64,000 bases of DNA from UBA1858 sp965227695 (GCA_965227695.1 OZ245760.1:248001-312000), one strand, 5' to 3'; shown: positions 27,359 to 37,716, numbered from the stretch's first letter. Numbers and translations: made by a program. Notes: a model not told the origin generated them from the letters alone.

Positions 27359-27931
27359 ATGGCTAAAATTAACCTACTTCCCTGGCGCGAAACAGAACGC
27401 AAAGAAAAACAACAAGAGTTTTTCATTATGCTGGGTGTCGGCGCAGCAATCGCGGTCCTTGCCGTATTGCTGGCACACTTTCAGGTCGATGCACGCATAA
27501 ACGCTCAGGAACGCCGCAATGATTACCTGAAAAATGAAATCATTGTTCTTGATGAAAAAATCAAGGAAATACAAAAGCTTGATGCAACACGTCGCGCACT
27601 GATTGAACGCATGGAAGTGATTCAAAATCTGCAGGCAACACGCCCGAGTATTGTTCACCTGTTTGACGAAATCGTGAACACATTGCCCGATAGTGTTTAC
27701 CTGACAGAGCTGAGTCAAACTGGCAATAAAATAAGCCTCTCGGGCCGCGCCGAATCCAACGCACGTGTCTCAGCTTATATGCGCAACATAGAAGATTCAG
27801 AATGGATGACCAAACCCACGCTGAGTGTGATATCCGCTGAAGAGAGTGAAGAAGGACTGCGTATCAGTTCTTTTTCACTACAATTAGCTCAAACCAGCCC
27901 GGATGCTGAGTCCGTCAATAGCGAAGAGTGA
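27359..27931 (+). CDS. pilN: Type IV pilus assembly protein PilN
   Basis: Encodes 190 residues. The cytoplasmic N-terminus contains INLLPWRETERK, the segment that docks into PilM. One membrane segment (about 22-42) follows, then a coiled coil and a periplasmic ferredoxin-like domain. It forms the inner-membrane alignment subcomplex with PilO and PilP. It starts 5 bases after pilM. Confidence 0.95.
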   Translation: MAKINLLPWRETERKEKQQEFFIMLGVGAAIAVLAVLLAHFQVDARINAQERRNDYLKNEIIVLDEKIKEIQKLDATRRALIERMEVIQNLQATRPSIVHLFDEIVNTLPDSVYLTELSQTGNKISLSGRAESNARVSAYMRNIEDSEWMTKPTLSVISAEESEEGLRISSFSLQLAQTSPDAESVNSEE

Positions 27932-27938
27932 TGCAGCC

Positions 27939-28526
27939 ATGAATCTTTCCGAACTTAATAACATCGACTTGAACAACATCGGAACAGCACCCCTGGCGGT
28001 GAAAGTCATCGTCATTGTGCTTGCCGCAGCTTTAATCATTGGCCTTGGGTATTATTTTGATACAAAGGAACAACTGGCTTCCTATGACTCTGTCAAAGCA
28101 AAAGAATCCGAACTTAAAAGAACCTTTGAAGTCAAGGTGAAAAAAGCGGCTAACCTGGAAGAGCATAAAGCCCAGCTTGAGGAAATGAGACGCACATTCG
28201 GGACATTACTGCGCCAACTTCCAAGTAAAACTGAAATACCGGCATTAATTGTCGATATATCACAGACAGCCCTTTCCAGTGGACTTGAAATAAAACTCTT
28301 CAAGCCAGGCAATGAAATCGAAAAAGAGTTTTACGCGGAGAAACCTATCGAATTGGTGATGAATGGAGACTTCCATCAATTAGCCACATTCGCAAGTGAA
28401 GTTGCCGCGTTACCGCGAATTGTGACACTTCACAACATAAAACTAACACCAGGAAAAGACAGCGATAAAATGACCATGAACGCTTCCGCAAAGACTTATC
28501 GCTATCTTGATGACAGTGAAGAATAA
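27939..28526 (+). CDS. pilO: Type IV pilus assembly protein PilO
   Basis: A protein of 195 residues from the ATG at 27939, 7 bases after pilN; the frame is open further up into pilN. One membrane segment (about 19-38) is followed by a coiled coil (about 45-85) and a periplasmic domain. The block LRQLPSKTEIPALIVDISQT is typical of PilO, partner of PilN. Confidence 0.95.
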   Translation: MNLSELNNIDLNNIGTAPLAVKVIVIVLAAALIIGLGYYFDTKEQLASYDSVKAKESELKRTFEVKVKKAANLEEHKAQLEEMRRTFGTLLRQLPSKTEIPALIVDISQTALSSGLEIKLFKPGNEIEKEFYAEKPIELVMNGDFHQLATFASEVAALPRIVTLHNIKLTPGKDSDKMTMNASAKTYRYLDDSEE

Positions 28527-28530
28527 CGTT

Positions 28531-29082
28531 ATGAACAGTTCAGAAAAAACATGCATTCAAAAAATCTTCAGCACAATATTCCTGTTGCTGATGTTAACTG
28601 CCATGACAGGATGCACTGAGGGTATGTCAGACCTTGAAGCCTGGGTTGCAGATGTCAAATCCCGACCACACAAAGGCGTAGAACCGTTACCTGAAGTCAT
28701 TCCTTATAAAACGTTTGTCTACCAGCAGGGAGATCGCCGCGATCCATTCGATGACAGTATATTCAGGCCCAAAATCGGACAGACCGCGCCTAAACATTTT
28801 TCAAGTATCACGCCCGATACCAACAGGGTTCCTGAATATCTGGAGAGTTTTCCACTGGATACCCTTCGCATGGTTGGCACCATGCAACAGAATGAACAGA
28901 CCTGGGCGCTGATTAAGACACCGGATAACACTATCCAGCGTGTACTGGATGGTAATTATCTTGGGCAAAACAATGGCAAAATTATCTCGATCACAGATGA
29001 CAAGGTTGAACTGGCAGAGATTATTCCCGATGAGTTTGGTGGCTGGAGAGAGCGCTCCACCTCAATTGCTTTAAGTGAATAA
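28531..29082 (+). CDS. pilP: Type IV pilus assembly lipoprotein PilP
   Basis: Encodes 183 residues from the ATG at 28531, 4 bases after pilO. A signal peptide ends in TAMTGC, a lipobox, so the protein is anchored by lipid. The region after it (DLEAWVADVKSRPHKGVEPLPE) is the flexible part that binds PilN/PilO, and the beta-rich domain (LDTLRMVGTMQQNEQTWALI onward) contacts the secretin PilQ. It links inner-membrane platform and outer-membrane pore. Confidence 0.95.
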   Translation: MNSSEKTCIQKIFSTIFLLLMLTAMTGCTEGMSDLEAWVADVKSRPHKGVEPLPEVIPYKTFVYQQGDRRDPFDDSIFRPKIGQTAPKHFSSITPDTNRVPEYLESFPLDTLRMVGTMQQNEQTWALIKTPDNTIQRVLDGNYLGQNNGKIISITDDKVELAEIIPDEFGGWRERSTSIALSE

Positions 29083-29134
29083 ATGCCATGTTGAAGCAAC
29101 GGATTAAAGAAATCTTCCTTAACAGATTAATGGA

Positions 29135-31276
29135 ATGGTAAGCATTATGGATATCTATCACTCGCACAATAATCAATACTCACTAAAAAGCATTGCAGTG
29201 ATGCTTTTCTACAGCCTTTGCTTACTGATTTTAAGCACCCCGGTATTCGCCGAAAATCAGCTCAACGATGTTAAAGTCGCCGCACTTCCGGATGACAAAG
29301 TTGAAATCACACTTGAATTTGCTGACGCTCCACAGGAGCCGCTGGCTTTTACCACAGACAATCCTGCCCGGATTGCGCTGGATTTTGCCGGCACCAATCT
29401 GGCTGTAAAAAACCGCTTTCAGGATGTTAACATTGGCCAGGCAACAACAATCAACACTGTCCAATCCAGTGGGCGAACACGCGTCGTCGTCAATCTCAAT
29501 TCATTACAGGAATACCAAACACGTCGTCAGGGAAATAACTATATACTCACTATCGGCGATATATCCGCATCTACCAAGCCGGTGATTGCGAAGAACACAG
29601 CGCCAACAACTGCAGCACCCACCAGCTCAGTGTCAAATGGGCAAAACAATATAAGCCTGATCGACTTTCGCCGCGGAGAAAATAACGCAGGCCGGGTTCT
29701 TATCAGCATGTCTAATCCGAATGCGCCTGTTACGCTTACTGAACAGGGTGGAAATATTGTTGTCAATTTTAAAGCAACAACCCTGGCGGCCGCCTTAAGC
29801 AAAAGATTTGATGTCAAGGACTTCGCCACCCCTGTGCAATTCATCGAAGCGTCCAGTAAAAACCGTGATGTACAAATTGTTGTGCAGCCCGACACCAGTC
29901 TTGATTATGAGCATCTCGCCTATCAATCAGACAATCTGTATGTCCTGGAAGTCCGTGAGATCCCCCAGGAACTTGTTGAAACCCGCAGAAAACAGACTTA
30001 TGAGGGCGAACGTCTGTCGCTCAACTTCCAGAATATCGAGGTTCGCTCAGTACTTCAGTTGATTGCAGACTTTACCGGACTGAATCTGGTGGTCAGTGAC
30101 TCCGTCGGTGGCGCACTCACACTGCGATTAAAGAATGTCCCCTGGGATCAGGCACTGGATATCATTCTGAAAACCAAGGGCCTTGGTATGCGAGAGAACG
30201 GCAATGTTCTTTACATCGCGCCAAATGAAGAAATCGCTGCACGAGAAAAACTGGAGCTTGAATCACAACAACAGGTAGAAGAGCTGGCACCACTTCGTTC
30301 CGAATTCATGGAAATCAATTATGCCAGCGCATCCAACCTGGCTGACTTGCTCAAGGATTCAAATAACTCCCTGCTATCGGAGCGGGGTCAGGTCAGTGTC
30401 GATCAGCGTACCAATACATTGTTAATTCAGGATACTGCACTGAAACTCAATGAAATCCGTCGCCTGATTGAGCGCCTGGATATTCCGGTCAAGCAAGTGT
30501 TGATCGAGTCTAGAATTGTGGTCGCCAATGATGACTTCAGTAAAGACCTGGGTGCCAAGTTTGGCGTGTTCAATGTCGATGGCAGAGACCTTGGTGCTAA
30601 TAAAGTTGCGGATGTGACAACCGGCAACCTGAACACTCTGGAACCACTAACGGCGGGTGACCCGATCCCAATCGAAGACACGTTAAATGTTAACCTGCCT
30701 TTGGCAGATGCCACCCGCGCAGGACAGTTTGCACTATCGTTCTTAAAACTGCCTTTTGGCTACGCGGTAAACCTTGAACTGTCCGCCGCCCAGGCAGAGA
30801 GCCGTGCAGAGGTCATGTCTAATCCCCGTATCATTACTGCCAATCAAAGCACGGCCAGAATTGAATCAGGTACCGAGATCCCTTACGTCTCTCAAACCTC
30901 ATCGGGTGCCACGGACGTTGAATTCAAGAAAGCGGTTTTATCACTAGAAGTCACTCCACAGATCACACCTGATGACCGTGTCAACATGGAAGTATCCGTG
31001 ACCAACGACAGCGTGGGCGATGTGGTCTCGGGCGTACCAAGCATAAATACCAATGAGGTGACTTCAAATGTGCTGGTGGACAACGGCCAGACCATTGTCC
31101 TTGGCGGGATTTACACAGAAGACAATACCGAGTCGTACACCAAGGTACCTTTCTTTGGTGATATCCCGGTAGCAGGCAGATTATTCCGACGCGACAGTCT
31201 GACGCAGGATAAACAGGAACTGCTTATCTTTATCACGCCCAAAATAATTGATGAGCAATTGAATCTCACCCGCTAA
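29135..31276 (+). CDS. pilQ: Type IV pilus secretin PilQ
   Basis: Encodes 713 residues. Signal peptide (about 20-40, ending VFAEN), then two AMIN domains (about 42-145 and 170-265) that bind peptidoglycan, a secretin/TonB short N domain (about 295-360), an N1-type domain, and the C-terminal secretin barrel with VLVDNGQTIVLGG and PFFGDIPVAGRLFRRDS. It forms the outer-membrane gate for the pilus. An ATG at 29147 (MDIYHSHNN) is also possible and has a more purine-rich leader. Ends before a clear terminator. Confidence 0.96.
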   Translation: MVSIMDIYHSHNNQYSLKSIAVMLFYSLCLLILSTPVFAENQLNDVKVAALPDDKVEITLEFADAPQEPLAFTTDNPARIALDFAGTNLAVKNRFQDVNIGQATTINTVQSSGRTRVVVNLNSLQEYQTRRQGNNYILTIGDISASTKPVIAKNTAPTTAAPTSSVSNGQNNISLIDFRRGENNAGRVLISMSNPNAPVTLTEQGGNIVVNFKATTLAAALSKRFDVKDFATPVQFIEASSKNRDVQIVVQPDTSLDYEHLAYQSDNLYVLEVREIPQELVETRRKQTYEGERLSLNFQNIEVRSVLQLIADFTGLNLVVSDSVGGALTLRLKNVPWDQALDIILKTKGLGMRENGNVLYIAPNEEIAAREKLELESQQQVEELAPLRSEFMEINYASASNLADLLKDSNNSLLSERGQVSVDQRTNTLLIQDTALKLNEIRRLIERLDIPVKQVLIESRIVVANDDFSKDLGAKFGVFNVDGRDLGANKVADVTTGNLNTLEPLTAGDPIPIEDTLNVNLPLADATRAGQFALSFLKLPFGYAVNLELSAAQAESRAEVMSNPRIITANQSTARIESGTEIPYVSQTSSGATDVEFKKAVLSLEVTPQITPDDRVNMEVSVTNDSVGDVVSGVPSINTNEVTSNVLVDNGQTIVLGGIYTEDNTESYTKVPFFGDIPVAGRLFRRDSLTQDKQELLIFITPKIIDEQLNLTR

Positions 31277-31301
31277 CCCCGACCGGTCTCAAACAGACGT
31301 T

Positions 31302-31330
31302 AAAAAGCCTCGCTAAAGCGGGGCTTTTTT
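31302..31330 (+). terminator. Intrinsic terminator after pilQ
   Basis: AAAAAGCCTCGCT, two bases, then AGCGGGGCTTTTTT: a GC-rich hairpin with one G-U pair and a run of T. It closes the pilMNOPQ operon and separates it from aroK. Confidence 0.88.
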
Positions 31331-31370
31331 CGTTTACAATAGCGCGATTAAAATAAACAAAAATTTATTG

Positions 31371-31889
31371 ATGCATTCAAACATAATTTTGATCGGGCCA
31401 ATGGGCGCCGGCAAATCCTCAGTCGGTAAACGCCTGGCCCGACAACTGCACCGAAAATTCTATGACTGCGATAAAATACTGGAGGAACGAACGGGCGTGG
31501 CCATTTCAACCATCTTTGACCTGGAAGGGGAGGCCGGCTTCAGACAGCGTGAGACTAAAGTACTGGAAGAATTGGTGAACTTGAATAATGCAGTGATTGC
31601 GACCGGCGGAGGTGTCGTGTTGCGTGATGCAAATATTAAGTTGATCAAGGCTCACGGAGTGACTATATATCTCAGGGCCTCAGTACAGTCTCAACTCAAA
31701 CGTACGCGTCATGATAAAAAAAGACCGCTTCTACAGACCCGGGACCGGCATGCTACACTTGAAAAACTGGCAAAACAACGCAACCCCATCTACGATAAAA
31801 TGGCAGATATCATTATCAATACCGATAACCAGACGATCACATCGACCATCGAGGAAATTACCTCAAAATTTAACAATTCTCCCTTATAA
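31371..31889 (+). CDS. aroK: Shikimate kinase
   Basis: Encodes 172 residues. P-loop GPMGAGKSS, the shikimate-binding DCDKILEERTG stretch, and the GGGVVLRD motif are complete. It phosphorylates shikimate at the 3-hydroxyl in aromatic amino acid synthesis. The ATG at 31371 is preferred over a TTG one codon earlier. The pair aroK-aroB after pilQ is the standard gammaproteobacterial order. Confidence 0.97.
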   Translation: MHSNIILIGPMGAGKSSVGKRLARQLHRKFYDCDKILEERTGVAISTIFDLEGEAGFRQRETKVLEELVNLNNAVIATGGGVVLRDANIKLIKAHGVTIYLRASVQSQLKRTRHDKKRPLLQTRDRHATLEKLAKQRNPIYDKMADIIINTDNQTITSTIEEITSKFNNSPL

Positions 31890-31892
31890 AAA

Positions 31893-32984
31893 ATGCGCAC
31901 ATTAAATGTAGATCTTGGTGCCCGCTCTTATCCAATTTATATTGGTGAAAACCTGCTGGCAGATGCAGATATTTTAACGCGCTATTTTCATGGGCAGATT
32001 GTTGTTATCTCTAACCAGACTGTTGCACCGCTCTATATGCGCCCGCTATTAACTGCGCTGAGTCCGGCTGCGCCAATAGAAATAATTCTGCCCGATGGAG
32101 AGCAGCATAAAACTTTAGCGACCGTATCTTCGATATTCGACCAATTACTGGAAAAAAGATGTGCCCGTGATACGACGATTATTGCCTTGGGCGGCGGTGT
32201 GATCGGGGATATTACCGGTTTTGCCGCCGCCTGTTATCAGCGAGGCGTTGATTTCATACAAATACCAACCACATTACTTTCCCAGGTTGATTCTTCCGTC
32301 GGCGGCAAAACCGGAGTCAATCATCCACTCGGCAAGAATATGATTGGCGCCTTCTACCAGCCCAGTTGTGTCGTGGCTGACATCAACACATTACGCACCC
32401 TGCCAGCACGTGAACTCAGCGCAGGACTTGCAGAAGTGATCAAATACGGGGTTATTGCCGATCGCCAACTGTTTACATGGCTGCAAAACAATATGTCTTC
32501 GTTGCTGGCACTGGAAAGTAATGCAATCGCTTATGCAGTTGAGCAGTCTTGCCGATGCAAAGCAGACATCGTTTCAAGTGATGAACAGGAGAAAAGTGGA
32601 CGCCGCGCGCTATTAAATCTTGGCCATACTTTTGGTCATGCGATTGAGACAGGCTTGGGATATGGTGTATGGTTACATGGAGAAGCCGTCGGATGCGGCA
32701 TGGTATTGGCCGCACAATTTTCTCAACGCCTGGGATGGATAGATGAGAATGATGTCGATCAAATCACTCAACTTATCTCATCAGCCCGGCTACCGACCCA
32801 GCTGCCCCAGACCCTCACTCCAGACAGGATGATAGAGTTGATGTCTATAGATAAAAAGGTCAGGGAGGGCAAATTGTATTTGGTTCTGCTTAAAAGCATT
32901 GGTAATGCGTGCTTAACCAGTGACTATGACCCGGCGCAACTGCATCAAATGCTGATGGAACTCCATCAATCATCACCGGTATGA
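31893..32984 (+). CDS. aroB: 3-Dehydroquinate synthase
   Basis: Encodes 363 residues. The NAD-binding ALGGGVIGDITGFAA and the PTTLLSQVDSSVGGKTGVNH block, then LGHTFGHAIE with zinc-binding histidines, identify it. It converts DAHP to 3-dehydroquinate, the second shikimate-pathway step. It starts 3 bases after aroK and overlaps the next gene by 4 bases. Confidence 0.98.
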   Translation: MRTLNVDLGARSYPIYIGENLLADADILTRYFHGQIVVISNQTVAPLYMRPLLTALSPAAPIEIILPDGEQHKTLATVSSIFDQLLEKRCARDTTIIALGGGVIGDITGFAAACYQRGVDFIQIPTTLLSQVDSSVGGKTGVNHPLGKNMIGAFYQPSCVVADINTLRTLPARELSAGLAEVIKYGVIADRQLFTWLQNNMSSLLALESNAIAYAVEQSCRCKADIVSSDEQEKSGRRALLNLGHTFGHAIETGLGYGVWLHGEAVGCGMVLAAQFSQRLGWIDENDVDQITQLISSARLPTQLPQTLTPDRMIELMSIDKKVREGKLYLVLLKSIGNACLTSDYDPAQLHQMLMELHQSSPV

Positions 32985-34159
32985 CAACCGATTCTGCAGA
33001 CATGACGCATTCAGTCAATGCAGACCGCTGGCTCGCCCCTTATGCGGCCACTGAAAGAGACTCCCTGGGCAGAAAATTCAAAGAACCCGCCTGCACGACG
33101 CGCAGTGAATATCAGCGTGATCGCGACAGAATTATTCACAGCACTGCTTTTCGACGGCTGGAATACAAAACACAGGTGTTTATTAATCACGAAGGTGATT
33201 TATATCGAACCCGCCTGACACATTCGATTGAGGTCGCCCAGATTGCCCGTTCAATATCTCGTGCATTACACCTCAATGAGGACCTGACCGAAGCGATTGC
33301 ACTGGCACATGACCTTGGCCATACCGCATTTGGTCATGCCGGGCAGGATGCCTTGCATGCATGCATGAAAAATTTTGGTGGTTTTGAACATAATCTTCAG
33401 TCACTAAGAGTGGTGGATCATCTTGAAGAAAAGTATCCTGATTTTGATGGTCTTAATCTGACATTTGAGACCCGTGAAGGCATTCTTAAACACTGCTCGG
33501 TCAAAAATGCCCGTGCCATGGGCCCGATTGGGCAACGCTTCCTCGATAGAACCCAACCCAGCATTGAAGCCCAGCTTACAAATATCGCAGACGCTATCGC
33601 ATATAATAACCATGATGTGGATGATGGCCTGCGCTCAGGGCTGATTAATCTCGAACAACTACAGCAAATAGAATTATTTCACCGTCATTTTTCTGTTGTC
33701 GACGGGAAATTCACTGACTTGCCAGACAAAAGAAAAGCACAGGAAACTATTCGTCGCATTATCAATGAATTAGTATGTGATTTAATCAATAATACACGCC
33801 ACAACATCCACAAACATCAAATTATGACGTTGCAGGATGTACGTCACTGCCAACAGCCTGTTGTTGCTTTTAGCCAGCACATTAAAAAGCAAATGGATGA
33901 ACTCAAGTCATTTTTACATGCAAACTTGTATCAACACGAACAAGTGAATAAGATGAGCGCTAATGCAAATGAGATCATAACTAACTTATTTAACAAGTTT
34001 TTTAATCATCCAGAATTACTTCCTGATGAACACCAGAAAAAAGCCATGATACGTGAGAAGGTAGGCGGGGAAGATGCTTTCGCTCGTGTGATTGCCGATT
34101 ACATTGCCGGAATGACAGACCGATATGCACAAATTGAATATCGCCGGATTCACCCTTAA
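32981..34159 (+). CDS. dGTPase-like deoxynucleoside triphosphate triphosphohydrolase
   Basis: A 392-residue HD-domain protein. SEYQRDRDRIIHSTAFRRLEYKTQVF is the conserved N-terminal dNTP-binding block; metal ligands are His81 (THSIEV), His110-Asp111 (AHDLGH) and an aspartate in NHDVDDGL. These are features of Dgt-type enzymes that cut dNTPs to nucleoside and triphosphate. Length matches the shorter, non-enteric type. It starts inside the end of aroB (ATGA overlap), as is common in gammaproteobacteria where it lies between aroB and damX. Confidence 0.93.
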   Translation: MTTDSADMTHSVNADRWLAPYAATERDSLGRKFKEPACTTRSEYQRDRDRIIHSTAFRRLEYKTQVFINHEGDLYRTRLTHSIEVAQIARSISRALHLNEDLTEAIALAHDLGHTAFGHAGQDALHACMKNFGGFEHNLQSLRVVDHLEEKYPDFDGLNLTFETREGILKHCSVKNARAMGPIGQRFLDRTQPSIEAQLTNIADAIAYNNHDVDDGLRSGLINLEQLQQIELFHRHFSVVDGKFTDLPDKRKAQETIRRIINELVCDLINNTRHNIHKHQIMTLQDVRHCQQPVVAFSQHIKKQMDELKSFLHANLYQHEQVNKMSANANEIITNLFNKFFNHPELLPDEHQKKAMIREKVGGEDAFARVIADYIAGMTDRYAQIEYRRIHP

Positions 34160-34182
34160 ACCTGCATTAATCAGATAGCACT

Positions 34183-35790
34183 ATGAATGATGATACCCCT
34201 CTCTCTGATCCCAACGCACTAAGCGAGGAGCAACTCGAGGCATTGGGCTTGAGAGAACATCCATTTAAGGACCATGCAGATGAAGCATATCTGTATACCG
34301 ACAGTCAGCTGGAAATGACTGCCAATATCATCATGGAATATCTCACTAACCCAACAACGACCATTGTCCTGTTGGGTGAGACTGGCCTGGGCAAGACGAC
34401 TTACCTGCGCAAAGTCCTCAGGCTGGGTTACCAGCAGTACCAGTTTTGCACTTTACGTGCGACGGCCGATACTGGATTTGACGCCATTGAAAATAAAATC
34501 AAACAGCGCTGGCATCTCAATGATACACATGAGCAGTCTCCTGTTGCGGATCTTTCGATAGAAAACTACGTTATCCTTTATCTGAAGGAATATCCTCACG
34601 CGGTGCTGATCATTGACGATGCGCATCTGCTCCAAAAAGAAACCCTGGACCGTCTTTTTACACTGAAGCACCGAATCGGGCTGGCCTGTCCCACCAGCCT
34701 CGGCTTTATACTGGCCGGGGAAAATATTCTTAAAGTCTCCATTGCGGACCTTGAAGATTCAAATCCAGCCTGCACCCAGGTTTATCAAATCAATGTGCGG
34801 CCTTTTTCCTATGAGCAAACAAAAAACTACATAAACCATCGACTTGATGTGGCAGGGCTTGAAAGTGATGTGTTATTTGACGAAGCAAAAATTACAGAAA
34901 TATACAAGGCTTCAGGTGGCAACGTAAAACAAATTCATGAGCTGGCGATACGCAGTTTACAAGGCCAGGGAAATGAGGCCACGCTCAGCGATTTTGATGA
35001 CCCCAATATTATTATCCGCCGACCAAAGCCCAGAATCCCCGTACTGTTCCTGACTTTACTCGCCATTGTCGGCGCGGGTTTATATATTAATTTTAAAATC
35101 GGCGATGATTCACAGGAGGAAACAACTATCCCCCTCGACACGCCTGCAAATGCACCCACACTGTCACCTATTGCGCAGGAGTCTCATCAACCCAAAAACC
35201 TGCAAACGCCGTCTCTGCCGTTACCTACAATCCCCGACATCGATAAAGACGGAATTAAAAATCAAGCGCCATTGTTGAGTCCTGATCATTCTGGTAAAGA
35301 CGGAGAACCAACAACGTCACCGAAACTCCCTTCATTACTCGCTGAGTCAATAGAATCACTCGATGAGAAACAACTGGCCGGACTGAAAGAATCCCTTACT
35401 AAAGTGGCTGAATCTTCCCGCGAAAAGAAGAGTGAAACATCCGCTCAGCCTGCCAAACCCGTCACGGTCAAGGAGAGTGGTCAACCATCCGCTTCCGCGG
35501 AATATGGCGTTGCCTGGTTAAAAGGCCTGAACCCCTCGCATTATACTTTGCAGGTTGTCGCCACACAGGAACGCAGTCAACTTGAAGCACTGATCAAACA
35601 GGTCAACCTGAAAAAAGATTATGCCTACTTCAGCAAACCGGTGAAAGGGAACACTTATTATGTGCTGGTTGTAGGAGACTATAGTAACCGGTCTGAAGCC
35701 CTTTCCGCAGTGACATCACTACCCGGCAATCTGAAAAAAAATAAACCCTGGCCCGTGTCAATTCAATCCATAAAGCAGTTTGTTGAATAA
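34183..35790 (+). CDS. DamX-like protein: AAA ATPase, membrane segment and SPOR domain
   Basis: Encodes 535 residues. An ExeA-like AAA domain (about 20-265) has Walker A GETGLGKTT (65-73) and Walker B VLIIDD (141-146). A single membrane segment lies near 284-303, then a long proline/serine-rich periplasmic linker, and a C-terminal SPOR domain (about 455-535, YTLQVVATQERSQLEALI onward) that binds denuded glycan at the septum. E. coli DamX has the same order but a degenerate ATPase part. Placement after aroB fits damX. A second, P-loop-less relative is at 44.7 kb. Confidence 0.88.
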   Translation: MNDDTPLSDPNALSEEQLEALGLREHPFKDHADEAYLYTDSQLEMTANIIMEYLTNPTTTIVLLGETGLGKTTYLRKVLRLGYQQYQFCTLRATADTGFDAIENKIKQRWHLNDTHEQSPVADLSIENYVILYLKEYPHAVLIIDDAHLLQKETLDRLFTLKHRIGLACPTSLGFILAGENILKVSIADLEDSNPACTQVYQINVRPFSYEQTKNYINHRLDVAGLESDVLFDEAKITEIYKASGGNVKQIHELAIRSLQGQGNEATLSDFDDPNIIIRRPKPRIPVLFLTLLAIVGAGLYINFKIGDDSQEETTIPLDTPANAPTLSPIAQESHQPKNLQTPSLPLPTIPDIDKDGIKNQAPLLSPDHSGKDGEPTTSPKLPSLLAESIESLDEKQLAGLKESLTKVAESSREKKSETSAQPAKPVTVKESGQPSASAEYGVAWLKGLNPSHYTLQVVATQERSQLEALIKQVNLKKDYAYFSKPVKGNTYYVLVVGDYSNRSEALSAVTSLPGNLKKNKPWPVSIQSIKQFVE

Positions 35791-35800
35791 CCAAACCGGT

Positions 35801-35822
35801 CCGGCATATTAAACTGTGCCGG
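35801..35822 (+). terminator. Weak hairpin after the damX-like gene
   Basis: CCGGCA and TGCCGG are separated by ten bases, with outer AACCGG/CCGGTT also matching. No U run follows, so it may be a processing or pause hairpin and not a true terminator. Confidence 0.3.
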
Positions 35823-35916
35823 TTACCCGGAATGATATGCGATATATTGACATGTTCGCATCAGCGAGTAGTCTCTAATGATCTGAAATTGCAATCGGGC
35901 GCCAGAGACTAATTGC

Positions 35917-37584
35917 ATGGCCGGCAAAATACCCCAACCTTTCATCGATCGTGTATTAAATCAAACGGATATTGTTGATTTAATCCAGGCCTATGTGGAG
36001 CTCAAACCAAAAGGCAGGGAATACAGCGCCTGCTGTCCATTCCATGGGGAAAAGACACCTTCCTTTACTGTAAGTCCCGATAAACAATTTTATCACTGTT
36101 TCGGCTGTGGTGCCCATGGCACTGCGATCAATTTCCTAATGGAACATGAAGGCCTGCAATTTATCGAGGCAATTGAGTTACTCGCCGAGCGTTTAGGGTT
36201 GGAGATAGAACAACAAACCGATTACTTCCCGCAACACGAACAGCGTGAAAATTACCAGGTCCTGGAAACAGCCAGCCAGTATTTTCAGCAGCAATTACGC
36301 AATCACCCGGCTGCCATTAAATACCTTAAGGATCGCGGCATTACCGGCGAGAGTGCCAGCCGGTTTAATATTGGTTATGCGCCACAGGGTTTTGACAATT
36401 TAAAAAGTTATTTATCGGGTAAGTTTCCCCAACAAACCCTGGTGAACAATGGCTTGTTGTCTGAAAAGGCTAATGGTCATGTTTACGACCGCTTTCGCCA
36501 TCGAATCATATTTCCAATCAAAGATCCGCGTGGACGCGTCGTGGCGTTTGGCGCCCGGGCGATGGACGACCATCCTCCGAAATACATTAATAGCCCGGAA
36601 ACCGAACTATTTCATAAAAGCACCACATTATATGGTGTTTATGAAGCCAGACAGGCACTGGGGAGGCTGAACCAACTGATAATTGTGGAAGGCTATATGG
36701 ATGTCATCGCCCTCTCACAGCACGATATACCGCATTGTGTCGCCACGTTAGGCACTGCAACAACATCACAGAATGTACGTAATTTATTGCGCCTGACCTC
36801 CGACTTAATATTCTGCTTCGATGGTGATCGTGCTGGCAAGGCTGCTGCCTGGAAAGCATTGCAGAATATCCTTCCCGAATTTAAAGACGGAACCAGTATT
36901 CGCTTTGCCTTTATGCCAGCAGGTGAAGACCCGGACTCTCTGATTCGCAGTCTGGGCAAAACAGCGTTTAATGAATATCTTACAAAAGCCAGTCCTCTGT
37001 CGGAGTATTTTTTTGCAAACCTTGTCAGCAATATAGACATGACTACCGCCGATGGCCGGGCAAAACTGGCTAATCTTGCCCAGCCACTGCTTTCCCGGTT
37101 GCCAAAAACAGTATTTCGTGACCTGATGTACCAGGAACTAAACCGGCGCGTCGGAGCCACTATCACGGCAACCAATTCAGCCCCGACCGAGAGTCATGTA
37201 TCAAGCAATTTAACAAACAAAAAAACCAGTCGCTCGTTAAAATATACCAAAAGCCGCCTGGCCATCGCCTTATTAATCCGTGACCCACAACTGGCACAGC
37301 ATGCTCTGACGATGGAGGAACTAAGCTACCTTCAGTCGATGCCAGGAATCAAACTTTTTGTCCGGCTACTTGAAATTATCGATCAAGACCCAAATATCAG
37401 TGCTATCGCCCTGGTAGAGAGATTTCATAACGATGAAAACTACCAGGCACTGCAGAAACTTCTGATGTGGGATCCACCGGATATGGAAAATCGTGAGTTA
37501 TCCTTTAAACAGACGATGCAGCGTTTCAAGGAAGACATCCGCAGGATTGCGCTGGAAGCATTCATTCAGCAAGAAAATACATAA
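35917..37584 (+). CDS. dnaG: DNA primase
   Basis: Encodes 555 residues. The N-terminal zinc-binding domain has CCPFHGEKTPSF and CFGCGAHG (Cys40, His43, Cys61, Cys64). The TOPRIM core follows with VEGYMDVIAL and FDGDRAGKAAA. The C-terminal helicase-binding domain (about 440-555) is present. It makes RNA primers at the replication fork. It lies 132 bases upstream of rpoD, the remaining half of the usual rpsU-dnaG-rpoD operon. Confidence 0.97.
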   Translation: MAGKIPQPFIDRVLNQTDIVDLIQAYVELKPKGREYSACCPFHGEKTPSFTVSPDKQFYHCFGCGAHGTAINFLMEHEGLQFIEAIELLAERLGLEIEQQTDYFPQHEQRENYQVLETASQYFQQQLRNHPAAIKYLKDRGITGESASRFNIGYAPQGFDNLKSYLSGKFPQQTLVNNGLLSEKANGHVYDRFRHRIIFPIKDPRGRVVAFGARAMDDHPPKYINSPETELFHKSTTLYGVYEARQALGRLNQLIIVEGYMDVIALSQHDIPHCVATLGTATTSQNVRNLLRLTSDLIFCFDGDRAGKAAAWKALQNILPEFKDGTSIRFAFMPAGEDPDSLIRSLGKTAFNEYLTKASPLSEYFFANLVSNIDMTTADGRAKLANLAQPLLSRLPKTVFRDLMYQELNRRVGATITATNSAPTESHVSSNLTNKKTSRSLKYTKSRLAIALLIRDPQLAQHALTMEELSYLQSMPGIKLFVRLLEIIDQDPNISAIALVERFHNDENYQALQKLLMWDPPDMENRELSFKQTMQRFKEDIRRIALEAFIQQENT

Positions 37585-37648
37585 TTAACTATATGGAATT
37601 TAACCACCAGGAACGACGATTTTGTTACTAAACATCTCATTTGGCATG

Positions 37649-37677
37649 TTTATATATCAGATAGACTTGCATATAAT
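37649..37677 (+). promoter_or_regulatory. Possible sigma-70 promoter of rpoD
   Basis: A perfect TATAAT (37672-37677) lies 40 bases before the rpoD start. The hexamer 17 bases upstream, TTTATA (37649-37654), is only a partial -35 match. Confidence 0.45.
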
Positions 37678-37716
37678 GGGCGGTTTGATTAAACGTTATT
37701 GTCCGCAGGTAGCCTA